Part shown: piece after piece, positions 16,909-25,325 of the stretch | Numbering within the stretch: position 1 is the first letter of the stretch | Layout: each line of letters begins with the position of its first letter | NCBI GenBank assembly: GCA_964588705.1 | Contig: CAZPQV010000014.1 | Location: forward strand, 1-46,063 | Direction of reading: 5' to 3' | DNA length: 46,063 bases | From: CAZPQV01 sp964588705 | GTDB lineage: Bacteria; Bacteroidota; Bacteroidia; Flavobacteriales; Weeksellaceae | Translations under genes and position numbers: made by a program | The notes under the pieces: model-generated | Database searches by the model: none | What the model was told of the DNA's origin: nothing | Seen by the model: only the letters and a program-made list of their open reading frames with translations

Positions 16909-18170
16909 TATGATTTCAGCAGTTGTAAACCGATGCTGCAATTTAAGCATTTTTTTGCTTCGCAGAAATTCCGGTAATGATAAATATATGCCTGGGATTT
17001 CAATGCATTATTGATTTCAACATCCAGGTTTTTCCAACCTTTAATGATGGTGTTTTCTTCAGGAAGAATATTTTGGTAAAACTCCAGTATTTCACCGCTG
17101 ATTTCTTCTTTGTGATATTTGTGATAAGTATATTTCACTGGTAAAACCGCATTGATAATCAGCAGTTCGATGAAGTTTTTAGTTAAATATTTTTCCAGAT
17201 TAACCGTTGATGTTTTACCGAAATTGTAATGACTGTTCCAATATTCGGAAGCTTTTATTCCGTAGAAAATATCCAGAAGTTCATTAATGTTTTTTGCTGA
17301 TATAATTTTGGAAAAAAGTTTCGGCTCACGGTGATAAAGATTGGCCAACTGTGCAAGACGAATCGTTGGAAAATTCGGCGGGCGAAGTCTCAAAAATTTA
17401 GGATTGAATTTTAAATCCGAAAGCTGATATTTTAAAGTAATAAAATCAAACTCGCGTTTCCAAAGTTTTGTTTGATCGTCTTCGGGAGAATCGAGCCAGT
17501 TTGCAGTTCCAAAAAGTAATGCTTCCAGCTGAGTTTCATTTTGTCTTATTTTCTTGATGACCGAAAAATTGATGCTTTCCGCTATTTGTTTGAAAATTTG
17601 GGCATTCACTTTTAAACCAAAAGCATAGGCCAAATAATGAAACAAAACGGCTTCATAATCATTTTTGAATCTTTTCAGACTCTCTTCGATTTCCAAAGAT
17701 TTTTCATCCAGCTTTTTCAGTAAGGAAGTTTCTTCAAACTGAAAAGGAATTTTCTTTGCATCAAAGAGTTTTTCACAGGCAATAAAATTGGTTTCCTGAA
17801 GCAGCTGCTCGTACTTCCAAACCGTTTCTTCGTCAATATGATTTTTTAGTTCGATCGTAGGAATGTTCCTTTCCTGCAATTCAGAAATAGCAATATCGTT
17901 TTGGTAAACCACGTGGAGAATGAGATTTTTGAACTCGTCACTTCCGGAATGATTATGAAAAATCCAGTCGGATGATTTGAGATGAAGTTCAATATTTCCC
18001 ACTAAAACTAAATCCTTAGTTCGGATTTTAGCAAAAAGAAAATCAGGACCGGAATCGTGGTTCCATTTTCCAAATTCAAGTATTTCAATGGGATTTCCTT
18101 CCACATCCGAAAATTCAAAATTTGTAAAAATCTTGAAATTCCACAGATATTGCAGAAGTTTTTCGTTCAT
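16908..18170 (-). CDS. DUF2851 family protein
   Basis: 420-aa cytoplasmic protein. The family signature is plain: an N-terminal ending LLQYLWNFK, the strongly conserved GKWNHDSGPDFLFAKIRTKDLVLVG stretch with GNIELHLKSSDW, then NLILHVVYQND. The PDF(x)nA..ELH arrangement resembles a nuclease-like metal site, but no activity is established. The C-terminus has CEAKKCLNCSIG, a small Cys cluster that may bind metal. No signal peptide. It heads the DUF2851-PspC-GNAT run and lies 65 bp after bshA on the same strand. Confidence 0.87.
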   Translation of the reverse strand: MNEKLLQYLWNFKIFTNFEFSDVEGNPIEILEFGKWNHDSGPDFLFAKIRTKDLVLVGNIELHLKSSDWIFHNHSGSDEFKNLILHVVYQNDIAISELQERNIPTIELKNHIDEETVWKYEQLLQETNFIACEKLFDAKKIPFQFEETSLLKKLDEKSLEIEESLKRFKNDYEAVLFHYLAYAFGLKVNAQIFKQIAESINFSVIKKIRQNETQLEALLFGTANWLDSPEDDQTKLWKREFDFITLKYQLSDLKFNPKFLRLRPPNFPTIRLAQLANLYHREPKLFSKIISAKNINELLDIFYGIKASEYWNSHYNFGKTSTVNLEKYLTKNFIELLIINAVLPVKYTYHKYHKEEISGEILEFYQNILPEENTIIKGWKNLDVEINNALKSQAYIYHYRNFCEAKKCLNCSIGLQLLKS

Positions 18171-18235
18171 ACTTTCACATTTTCAGAAAGATACGAAGAA
18201 AAAACTATTTGATGTTTTTTGTAAAAGAAGGTGCG

Positions 18236-19369
18236 TTATTTCTTGAAATCCTCAAGCGTCCTTTTGTACATCTCTTCATAGATCGGAAGAATATTCGTGA
18301 GGTCGAAGCGTATGGCCTGTTCCTTAGCGTTTTTCTTCATTTGAGCAAGAAGATTTTCATCGCTCAGCAATTTGATGGTGTAGTTACTCATCACTTCTAC
18401 ATTACCGATTTCGGCAAGATATCCGGTTTCTCCCTGAATATTCACCTCCGGAATTCCACCTACGTTCGAACTGATCACCGGTGTACTTGCTGCCATCGCT
18501 TCAAGTGCAGCCAAACCAAAACTTTCCTGCTCAGAAGGCAGTAGAAACACATCTGAAAGCTGAAGAATTCTATACAGATCATTTACTTTTCCAAGTAATT
18601 TTACTTTATCAATCAGCTCCGGATTTTCTTCTAGGAATTGGTTGATTTTCTCCATATCAGGACCTTCACCGATGATGATGAGTTTGGATTTTACTTTGTT
18701 GTTGACGTTTTTGAAAACCTGCAGAACTTCATCCACACGCTTTACCGGACGAAGGTTAGAAACGTGTATAAGAATTTTTTCATCAGGATTGGCAAACTGA
18801 TGTCTTTGGCAGCAGTCGTCTTCATTAAAATCAGAATTATCAATGAAATTGGTAATTACCTGAATGTCTTTATTGATGTTGAAAAATTTCAAGGTATCGG
18901 CTTTCAGACTTTCCGAAACAGAAGTCACTGTATTGCTTCGATTGATGGAAAATTCTACGGCATGTTTATAACTCGGATGCTGCCCAACCAATGTAATATC
19001 GGTGCCATGCAAAGTGGTTACCAATGGAATATCTTTTCCTTCCTCTTTCAGCATTTCTTTTGCGGTAAACGCAGCATAAGCATATGGAATGGCATAATGT
19101 GCATGCAGCAAATCGAGTTTGTAGAGGTTTACAACGCGGTAAATCATCGAGCTCAATGCAATATCATACGGTTGATACTGGAAAAGAGGATAGGTTTGTA
19201 CATTCACTTTGTGGAAGAAAATGTTGGGATTTGTAATATCCAAACGTGCCGGAAGATTACTTGAAATAAAGTGAACTTCGTAACCCTTTTTGGCGAGGGA
19301 CATTCCCAGTTCTGTTGCTACAATTCCGCTTCCACCATAGGTGGGATAGCAGAGAATACCTATTTTCAT
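18236..19369 (-). CDS. bshA: N-acetyl-alpha-D-glucosaminyl L-malate synthase (bacillithiol biosynthesis)
   Basis: GT4-family glycosyltransferase of 377 aa that joins GlcNAc from UDP-GlcNAc to L-malate, the first step of bacillithiol synthesis. Characteristic BshA features: MKIGILCYPTYGGSGIVATELG at the N-terminus, HAHYAIPYAYAA, TTLHGTDITLVGQHPSYKHAVEFSIN, ISNLRPVKR-like VSNLRPVKRVDEV, and the C-terminal nucleotide site LLPSEQESFGLAALEAMA. It indicates that the organism uses bacillithiol as a low-molecular-weight thiol; bshB and bshC are not in the window. It follows the GH3 gene by 28 bp and is probably cotranscribed with it. Confidence 0.95.
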   Translation of the reverse strand: MKIGILCYPTYGGSGIVATELGMSLAKKGYEVHFISSNLPARLDITNPNIFFHKVNVQTYPLFQYQPYDIALSSMIYRVVNLYKLDLLHAHYAIPYAYAAFTAKEMLKEEGKDIPLVTTLHGTDITLVGQHPSYKHAVEFSINRSNTVTSVSESLKADTLKFFNINKDIQVITNFIDNSDFNEDDCCQRHQFANPDEKILIHVSNLRPVKRVDEVLQVFKNVNNKVKSKLIIIGEGPDMEKINQFLEENPELIDKVKLLGKVNDLYRILQLSDVFLLPSEQESFGLAALEAMAASTPVISSNVGGIPEVNIQGETGYLAEIGNVEVMSNYTIKLLSDENLLAQMKKNAKEQAIRFDLTNILPIYEEMYKRTLEDFKK

Positions 19370-19397
19370 TTTATGATTTCCTGTTTAAAGGATTTTT

Positions 19398-21146
19398 TTA
19401 TTCAACTATAATTTTTGAGTTGGTCGGAGTTCCTTCTTGCTCTTCATCTTTCCAGGCCGGGCACATATCGATTCCCATTCCGGCAGGTAAGTTATTGTTT
19501 ACCAAAACCGGAAGTCTGCCGTGAATTTTAGATGCTCCATTTAGTGCTTTTGCAGTGGCAATCATAGAGTCATCATTGTTTTCATAAGAAACCAAAACGG
19601 TGGATATTTTAGAAATATCAATATCTTTTAAAGCGTACGCAGAACCAAAAACATTCAGGATTACATCGTTGTTTTTTGTTAATTCTGAAAGAACTCTTTT
19701 GCTTTCCGACGAAATTTTATAAGGTTTGTACGCTGTAGAATTATCTTTATGGAAACCTACAATCACCTTTGAACCGACAGGAATTGATGCAATTTCAGTA
19801 GATTTTTTAACGATTACAGTTGTTCCTAAATTTAACTGCTCGGCGAACGTTTGATAAGGTGCTTCTTCCAGCGGAATGTAATAGTAAGTCGCATCGCAGT
19901 CTAAAGGAAGCAGTTTCTTTTCGTCTTTAAGCAATGTTAAAGCATTCGAATACATTTTCTGAACAATATAACTGTGGCTTTCATTGTTCAAATCCTTATT
20001 GATGTTTACCGGATTTATCGGATTATACTTCGTAAGTCCAAGATAATACTTCGTTAAAAGAATTTTCTTCACACTTTCTTCAACTCTGTTTTGTGAAATT
20101 TCTCCTTTATCAATAGCAAGTTGTATCAGTCTTTTACCTTCTTTTACACCATCGGAAAACAGCATGATGTCGTTTCCGGCTTTAAATGCCAAAGCGTCTA
20201 ACTCTCCCGGTTTGTAGCGTTTTGCAACGGCGCCCATATTCAGCGCATCTGTGATGATTAAACCTTTGTAACCGAATTTTTCTTTCAATAAGCCTGTGAT
20301 AATATTTTTAGAAACCGAAGCAGGAATACCGTTTTGTTTTTCGAGCGCCGGAACGTAGAGGTGTGCAATCATTACGCCGCCAATTTCTTTATCCATCAAA
20401 GCTTTGAAAGGCGCAAGTTCTACGGAATTCAATCGGTTGATATTGTGCGAAACCACCGGAAGATCAAGGTGAGAATCGGTATCGGTGTCACCGTGGCCCG
20501 GAAAATGTTTGATTGCTGCAAGAATTCCGTTGTTTTGTAATCCTTCAGAATATGCCAGAGCAGAATTTACAACAATATCAACCTCGGAACCGAAACTTCT
20601 GTTGCCAATAATCGGGTTTTCAGGATTGGTGTTGACATCCACAACCGGAGCAAAATCCCAGTTTACGCCCATTCTTTTGGCATCTTCAGCAATTTTGGAA
20701 GACATTTCTGTTATAAGACTTTTATCCTGAATCGCACCCAAAGTCATTGCCCAAGGGAATTTATGTGCCGCTGCAATTCTTTGGTAAAGTCCCCATTCTG
20801 CATCCATACCGATCATCAGCGGAACTTTGGATTTTGCCTGAAACTCGTTTACAAGATTAATGTGTCGTTGAGCATCATCCTGCATCAGAATCAGTCCGCC
20901 GAGTTTTTCGTTTTCAACGAGGCTTCTTACTCCGTTTATATGGTCTTCACCCTTGTTGGTGTAAAGCGCAACAATAAATAATTGCCCCAGTTTTTCGTCC
21001 TGTGTGAGCGAGTTGTAAGTTTTATCAACCCATTCATTGGCCTTTCTGCTATCTTCCGAAGAAAGGTTTTTGGGATGGTATTGTGCTGATAAACTGTGAT
21101 TTAGTATTAATAAAAAGAAAAGTATTAGCTTAAAATATCTGGTCAT
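19398..21146 (-). CDS. Glycoside hydrolase family 3, beta-N-acetylhexosaminidase-like (NagZ type), exported
   Basis: 582 aa with a signal peptide (residues 1-21, ending LSAQ). The GH3 N-terminal barrel carries the NagZ hallmark KHFPGHGDTDTDSH at 213-226, where the His-Asp pair is the acid/base of this subgroup, and an ITDALNMGAV segment whose Asp is the expected nucleophile. A GH3 C-terminal domain follows. In several Bacteroidota the homologue is fused to a beta-lactamase-like domain; here the protein stops after the GH3 C-domain. The likely substrate is a GlcNAc-containing glycan such as peptidoglycan turnover product in the periplasm (inference). It sits upstream of bshA in the same operon. 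Confidence 0.9.
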   Translation of the reverse strand: MTRYFKLILFFLLILNHSLSAQYHPKNLSSEDSRKANEWVDKTYNSLTQDEKLGQLFIVALYTNKGEDHINGVRSLVENEKLGGLILMQDDAQRHINLVNEFQAKSKVPLMIGMDAEWGLYQRIAAAHKFPWAMTLGAIQDKSLITEMSSKIAEDAKRMGVNWDFAPVVDVNTNPENPIIGNRSFGSEVDIVVNSALAYSEGLQNNGILAAIKHFPGHGDTDTDSHLDLPVVSHNINRLNSVELAPFKALMDKEIGGVMIAHLYVPALEKQNGIPASVSKNIITGLLKEKFGYKGLIITDALNMGAVAKRYKPGELDALAFKAGNDIMLFSDGVKEGKRLIQLAIDKGEISQNRVEESVKKILLTKYYLGLTKYNPINPVNINKDLNNESHSYIVQKMYSNALTLLKDEKKLLPLDCDATYYYIPLEEAPYQTFAEQLNLGTTVIVKKSTEIASIPVGSKVIVGFHKDNSTAYKPYKISSESKRVLSELTKNNDVILNVFGSAYALKDIDISKISTVLVSYENNDDSMIATAKALNGASKIHGRLPVLVNNNLPAGMGIDMCPAWKDEEQEGTPTNSKIIVE

Positions 21147-21172
21147 TGGAAATGTTTCAATCTTGATTTCAA

Positions 21173-21180
21173 CAAAAATA
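21173..21180 (-). promoter_or_regulatory. Putative -7 element of the GH3-bshA operon
   Basis: The minus strand reads TATTTTTG, a full match to TAnnTTTG, 26 nt before the GH3 start codon. No TTG at the ideal distance was found. Confidence 0.35.
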
Positions 21181-21271
21181 CGAATTTACAAGTATTATTG
21201 CTGTTAATGAATCTTAATCTTTGGCACTTATTTTGGATAAATGAAGAAGTTAACAATTTAATATTTAAGCG

Positions 21272-21790
21272 ATGAAAAAACTATTTTCTTTATTAATGAT
21301 AGCAGTTTTGGGATTTTTTGTAATCAGTTGTACTACGGACGATTCCAGAGACAATAATTATCAGGATAATGATACTTATCCAATTGTAGTGGATGTCAAT
21401 GCAAGTTTTCAGAATGTAAACGGGACTTATACGATTTCCAGAACATTCAACAGTCCAATTCCGGCTACAGACGTTATTTTAGTTTACAGAAAAAGCGGAA
21501 TGGACGGATCAAATACCATCTGGCAGCAAATTCCAAGAACAATGTTCTTAAATGAAGGTGAGTTGGATTACGATTTTGATTTTACCAGAGCAGACGTTGC
21601 AATTTATGCAGGTGGTGATATCGATATCGCAGCTCAGAACGCTACATTTATGAGTAATTATATCAACAACCAAACATTCAGAGTAGTGTTTGTTCCAGCT
21701 TCAACAGGTAAAGCAGCAGTAGATTACTCAGATTATAACGCAGTTATTAAATTCTACGGAATTGATGACAGCAAAGTTTCGAAACTATAA
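21272..21790 (+). CDS. Hypothetical lipoprotein
   Basis: 172 aa. The N-terminus MKKLFSLLMIAVLGFFVISC is a lipoprotein signal peptide with lipobox VISC; the following TTDDSRDNN tract is the kind of acidic linker common after the lipidated Cys in Bacteroidota surface lipoproteins. The remainder is a compact, beta-rich, Tyr/Asn/Asp-rich region (ASFQNVNGTYTISRTFN, VILVYRKSG, FRVVFVPAS, AVIKFYGID). I recognise no domain. It is a single gene between divergent and convergent minus-strand operons, with its own strong terminator. Confidence 0.8.
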   Translation: MKKLFSLLMIAVLGFFVISCTTDDSRDNNYQDNDTYPIVVDVNASFQNVNGTYTISRTFNSPIPATDVILVYRKSGMDGSNTIWQQIPRTMFLNEGELDYDFDFTRADVAIYAGGDIDIAAQNATFMSNYINNQTFRVVFVPASTGKAAVDYSDYNAVIKFYGIDDSKVSKL

Positions 21791-21813
21791 ACTTAAAATA
21801 AACTATCGAAAAG

Positions 21814-21839
21814 AAGACCGGCAATTTGCCGGTCTTTTT
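21814..21839. terminator. Bidirectional terminator between the lipoprotein gene and ribA
   Basis: Perfect 10-bp stem AAGACCGGCA/TGCCGGTCTT with loop ATT, with T-rich sequence on the plus strand. The convergent ribA ends at 21838, so the hairpin serves both transcripts, with stronger support on plus. Confidence 0.85.
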
Positions 21840-22428
21840 ATTTGTCTTTCAGTAAATGTTTGAAGTAGGTTTTCTTCACTTTAAGATAATCTCTGCTTTC
21901 GTCGGTAGCTTCAATCTGCAATGGGATTCTCGATTTGAGAACAATGTCACTTTCCTCTACGTATTTCATTTTGTCGGGATTGTTCGTGAGAAGATTTACC
22001 TCTTTTACACCAAGTTCTTTAAGGATTTCTATTGCTACGGAAAAATCTCTGTCGTCTGCCGGAAGCCCGAGTTGGAGGTTGGCCTGAACTGTATCCAAGC
22101 CTTTTTCCTGCAGCGCATAAGCACGAAGTTTATTGATAATTCCGATGTTTCTCCCTTCCTGTCTCAGGTACACGATAATTCCGCCGTGTTCCTGAATATA
22201 CTTCATTGCATAATCCAGTTGCTGTCCGCATTCACATTTCCTCGAATGAAAAACTTCGCCGGTAATACATTCGGAATGAAATCTTACGTTTACGGGTTTT
22301 GAAAAATCAGTATTTTCTGCGATGATGGCGATGTGTGGCATCCAGTCGCTTTCGTTTTCGGAATATGCAATAATTCGGAATATGCCAAATTCTGTAGGAA
22401 CATTGGATTCCGCCTGTCTTTTAACCAT
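21838..22428 (-). CDS. ribA: GTP cyclohydrolase II
   Basis: Opens GTP to 2,5-diamino-6-ribosylamino-pyrimidinone 5'-phosphate, formate and pyrophosphate, the first step of riboflavin synthesis. In the 196-aa protein the zinc ligands Cys54, Cys65 and Cys67 are in HSECITGEVFHSRKCECG, and the GTP/catalytic segment LRQEGRNIGIINKLRAY is at 88-104. It is a stand-alone RibA with no fused RibB domain. It is the last gene of the minus-strand cluster, 15 bp after a lipoprotein gene; placement beside envelope genes rather than other rib genes is notable. Confidence 0.95.
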   Translation of the reverse strand: MVKRQAESNVPTEFGIFRIIAYSENESDWMPHIAIIAENTDFSKPVNVRFHSECITGEVFHSRKCECGQQLDYAMKYIQEHGGIIVYLRQEGRNIGIINKLRAYALQEKGLDTVQANLQLGLPADDRDFSVAIEILKELGVKEVNLLTNNPDKMKYVEESDIVLKSRIPLQIEATDESRDYLKVKKTYFKHLLKDK

Positions 22429-22443
22429 GAATTCTGTTGGGTA

Positions 22444-22908
22444 TTAGTCTCCCTTCTGCAAAGAATCTTTCTTGAAATTTTCAATTTGCTCGAGGTTACT
22501 TTTTATGCGTACAAGATAGCGATTAATTACTTCATCTTCTTCAATGGAAAGATTTTTTCTAAGTTTCTGAATTTTCCGGTAAGATTTCTGCAGTTTTACA
22601 AGAGCGCTGTCCTGCCCGATGAGGTTGTATTCCTGCACGGCAAATACATATTCTTTAATATTGTACTTCAGTACTCCAACTTCCTGATTTAGAGCTTTAT
22701 TTTTAAAAGTTGGAAAAGTGGAAGCCTGCGAACTCAGTTCAGAAGCGTAGAAGAGATGTTTGGTATTTTCGTTGAATTTCTGTGGGTAGTTTACAATCGC
22801 CTGCGTATTACTGCCGGCAATATTATCGTACACCGGCGAAATCGTAATTTTCTCCGATGAACATGACACAACCGTTAAAGTAATAAGTAGAGCTAGTACT
22901 AATCTCAT
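22444..22908 (-). CDS. Small lipoprotein of unknown function
   Basis: 154 aa with a lipoprotein signal ending LTVVSC. The mature part is helical and charged, with residues ~95-150 predicted coiled coil from the regular leucines and charged positions (LVKLQKSYRKIQKLRKNLS, then IKSNLEQIENFKKD). I recognise no domain. Its ATG overlaps the stop of the DUF4254 gene by 4 bp (ATGA), so the two are translationally coupled and probably act together. Confidence 0.8.
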   Translation of the reverse strand: MRLVLALLITLTVVSCSSEKITISPVYDNIAGSNTQAIVNYPQKFNENTKHLFYASELSSQASTFPTFKNKALNQEVGVLKYNIKEYVFAVQEYNLIGQDSALVKLQKSYRKIQKLRKNLSIEEDEVINRYLVRIKSNLEQIENFKKDSLQKGD

Positions 22909-23519
22909 TTTCCTTTTGCATTTTGATACAGGACCGGGTTAAGACTTTCGTCATTGTACATCTTCATCTGTTTGTACACCTTCATCTTAACATTACCGTT
23001 CTCTATATCATTCAAAAGCTGGTCTATTGCCGTGCAGAGATCTTCTTTCTGTTCCAGTAAAACCTGCAGCTTCTGATTGCAATTCGTTCTATGTTCTTCG
23101 GATGCAGACTCGCGGTTTGCTTCCAAAGCCATGTGATAAATTTTCAATGATAAAATCGAAAGACGGTCAACAGCCCAAGCCGGAGTTTCCGTATTGATTT
23201 TAGCATCATTTTGAGGAGAGATATTTTGATATTTCTGTAGAAACCAACTGTCGATAAATTCCACTAAATCAGTTCGTTTCTGGTTAGATGCATCGATTCT
23301 TCTTTTGAGTTTCAATGCTTCTTCAGGGTTGATATTTTCATCCCTGATGATATCTTCCAAATGCCATTGAACGGTATCAATCCAGTTTTTAGCATACAAA
23401 AGACGTTCCAAACTGCCATTTTCGTAGTGGTTTGGTTCAGCAGCATCGATGTCATCAGTGATGTGATAGTCCTCAACCGAGCGGTTGAAGATGCTCCAGG
23501 CAACTTCTGTAAAAGACAT
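22905..23519 (-). CDS. DUF4254 domain-containing protein
   Basis: 204-aa cytoplasmic, largely helical protein matching DUF4254: SIFNRSVEDYHITDDID at the N-terminus, RLLYAKNWIDTVQWHLEDIIRDENI, RRIDASNQKRTDLVEFID, then LSILSLKIYHMALEA and LLEQKEDLCTAIDQLL. No signal peptide. In this window it sits between tatA (5-bp gap) and a lipoprotein gene (4-bp overlap). The family function is unknown. Confidence 0.85.
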   Translation of the reverse strand: MSFTEVAWSIFNRSVEDYHITDDIDAAEPNHYENGSLERLLYAKNWIDTVQWHLEDIIRDENINPEEALKLKRRIDASNQKRTDLVEFIDSWFLQKYQNISPQNDAKINTETPAWAVDRLSILSLKIYHMALEANRESASEEHRTNCNQKLQVLLEQKEDLCTAIDQLLNDIENGNVKMKVYKQMKMYNDESLNPVLYQNAKGK

Positions 23520-23524
23520 AATGA

Positions 23525-23704
23525 TTAGTTTTCTGTGTTCGTCTTCTTGTCGTCGGTAGTCTTTTTATCTTCTTCCTTTACAGCGTCTTTAAACTCTTTT
23601 ATACCAGAGCCAACGCCTCTCATAAGTTCAGGAATTTTCTTAGCTCCGAAAAGAACGATTACAATTAGAAGAATGATTAGTATTTCTTTAAAACCTAGTC
23701 CCAT
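23525..23704 (-). CDS. tatA: Twin-arginine translocase subunit TatA/TatE
   Basis: 59-aa protein with the TatA plan: a short N-terminus MGLGFKEIL, a single transmembrane helix (IILLIVIVLFG, residues 9-20), the conserved hinge FGAKKIPELMRGVGSG at 19-34, an amphipathic helix KEFKDAVKEE, and a charged Lys/Asp/Thr tail. It would form the pore-making component that exports folded proteins with twin-arginine signals; tatC is not in the window. It lies 38 bp after the EnvC-like gene and 5 bp before the DUF4254 gene, clearly in the same operon. Confidence 0.93.
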   Translation of the reverse strand: MGLGFKEILIILLIVIVLFGAKKIPELMRGVGSGIKEFKDAVKEEDKKTTDDKKTNTEN

Positions 23705-23741
23705 TTCAATAAAATTTTTACAAATTTAAGTTATTTTTTAA

Positions 23742-25325
23742 TTACTTCACCCAGCCAAGAGGGTCAACAGGAGTAGTCCCATTCAAAATCTGGAAATCGA
23801 GCGTGTAAGAACCATCGAAATCTGCACCAACCGTTCCGACAGGAGTCCCCGCAGATACATTCTGGTTTGGTGAAACCGATGTGGTTTCAAGATTTGAATA
23901 AATACTGAAATAGCTTCCGTGGCGAACAATCACGGTTTTGGTACCACCATCAACAAACACTCTGGAAACAACCCCCGGATGAATACATCTGGCAACGGTT
24001 CCCTTTGCAACAGCGATTTTAATACCATTATTTTCTTCAACAATATTTTTGAAAACCGGATGTGGCTGTCTTCCGAATCGGTGAGTAATTGTTCCGTAAA
24101 CCGGCATCGACATTCCGCCTCTGTTTGCAGCAAAATTACTGGCTGCACTTGCACCTACGCCAAAAGCGGTTTTGGTTTTCTCTTCGGCAGCTTTTTTCTC
24201 GTCTTCATTTTTCTTGGCTATTGCAGCTTCTGCGGCTCTTGCTTCTGCGGCTTTATCGGCAGCAGCTTTTGCTTTTGCAGCAGCTTCAGCAGCGTCTTTT
24301 GCAGCAGCAATTCTTCTTGCTTCTGCTTTAGCAGCTTCATCCGCACGTTTGGCATCTTCAAGTTTTTTAGCATCTGCAGCAGCCGCAATTCTTGTTCTTT
24401 CAGCCTCTTCCTCAGCTTTTTTTTCAGCAATTTCCTTCAGCTTTCTTGCTTCAGCTTCAGCTTTTCGTTTTGCTTCTTCGGCAGCCGCAATTCTAGCTCG
24501 GTTTTCTGCTTCAATTCTTGCTTTTTCTCGGTCAGCAGCAAGTTTTGCCTGTCTTTCACGTTCAAGTCTTGCAGCTTTTTCGGCTTCTTCTTTGGCTTTC
24601 GCAATTCTCATTTCCTCAGCAATAATCGAGCGGATCTTTCCTTCGAGAACTCTGGATTCGTTTTGTTTTTGCTTAAGTTCCACCGTAAGTTGAGCCTCAT
24701 TTTTCTTGAATTCAGCAAGGAGATTTTCTCTCTGTTTTCTTTCGGCTTCAATGGTGGTAAGTTCGTTTTTCTGTGCAAGCAGAACTGTGTTTTTATCCTG
24801 TACAGATTTTTGGCGTGAAGCAATTGTTCTCTGAAGTTGGTCTGCAACACCCATGATTTCAGCAGCTTTTTTATCCTGATAATCAGAATAACTTTTTAAG
24901 TATTGAACTCTTCGAATTGCCTCGCCAAGATTTCTGGAGGAAAGAATGAAAGTTACTTTATTCTGAACGCCTTTGTTTTTATAGGCTTTCACCAACACAT
25001 CAGCATAATTTTTTCTGAGAACGGCAAGTTCTCTTTTCTGACGGTTGATTTCAAGTTGCTTTAGGTAAATATCGTCTTCTATAAGACGTTTTTCTTTTTG
25101 TGTGTTGGAGTAAACTTTTTCTCTGAGAGAGATTTTTTTATTTACCTCGTCTAAGTAAGCTACCGAAAGTTTTGCTTCGCTTTTGGTTTTTGCGAGGTTT
25201 TTATTGATGGTTGCAATCTGCTTTTTCAGTTCATTATTTTGTCGTTGAAGTTGCTCTTTGCTTTGTCCAAAACCAAGGCTAAAAAACAATAGTCCCAACA
25301 ATAGATAAACTCTCTTCTCTGTCAT
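23742..25325 (-). CDS. Murein hydrolase activator EnvC-like protein (coiled coil plus degenerate M23/LytM)
   Basis: 527 aa: signal peptide (1-20), a long coiled coil (~20-250), an Ala/Glu/Lys/Arg-rich TolA-like helical region (~230-385), then a C-terminal LytM/M23 fold (~405-527: PVYGTITHRFGRQPHP ... GTPVGTVGADFDG). The catalytic M23 motifs are not intact: the usual HxxxD position reads NNGIKIA and the usual HxH position reads LDFQILNG. This matches EnvC/NlpD-type activators, which switch on amidases at the septum rather than cleave peptidoglycan. Its ATG overlaps the stop of the DUF4292 gene (ATGA), so the pair is coupled. Confidence 0.9.
   Translation of the reverse strand: MTEKRVYLLLGLLFFSLGFGQSKEQLQRQNNELKKQIATINKNLAKTKSEAKLSVAYLDEVNKKISLREKVYSNTQKEKRLIEDDIYLKQLEINRQKRELAVLRKNYADVLVKAYKNKGVQNKVTFILSSRNLGEAIRRVQYLKSYSDYQDKKAAEIMGVADQLQRTIASRQKSVQDKNTVLLAQKNELTTIEAERKQRENLLAEFKKNEAQLTVELKQKQNESRVLEGKIRSIIAEEMRIAKAKEEAEKAARLERERQAKLAADREKARIEAENRARIAAAEEAKRKAEAEARKLKEIAEKKAEEEAERTRIAAAADAKKLEDAKRADEAAKAEARRIAAAKDAAEAAAKAKAAADKAAEARAAEAAIAKKNEDEKKAAEEKTKTAFGVGASAASNFAANRGGMSMPVYGTITHRFGRQPHPVFKNIVEENNGIKIAVAKGTVARCIHPGVVSRVFVDGGTKTVIVRHGSYFSIYSNLETTSVSPNQNVSAGTPVGTVGADFDGSYTLDFQILNGTTPVDPLGWVK

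Noticed and set aside
16910..16950. Longer N-terminus for the PspC-like protein
   Set aside because: The 14 extra codons overlap the end of the DUF2851 gene; the TAATG junction gives a better start.
24172..24693. Plus-strand 173-codon Ala/Ser-rich frame
   Set aside because: Another shadow of the same low-complexity region of the EnvC-like gene.
23919..24818. Plus-strand open frame of 299 codons opposite the EnvC-like gene
   Set aside because: It is the shadow of the Ala/Glu/Lys-rich helix; the product is a Phe/Ser/Cys low-complexity string with no domain.
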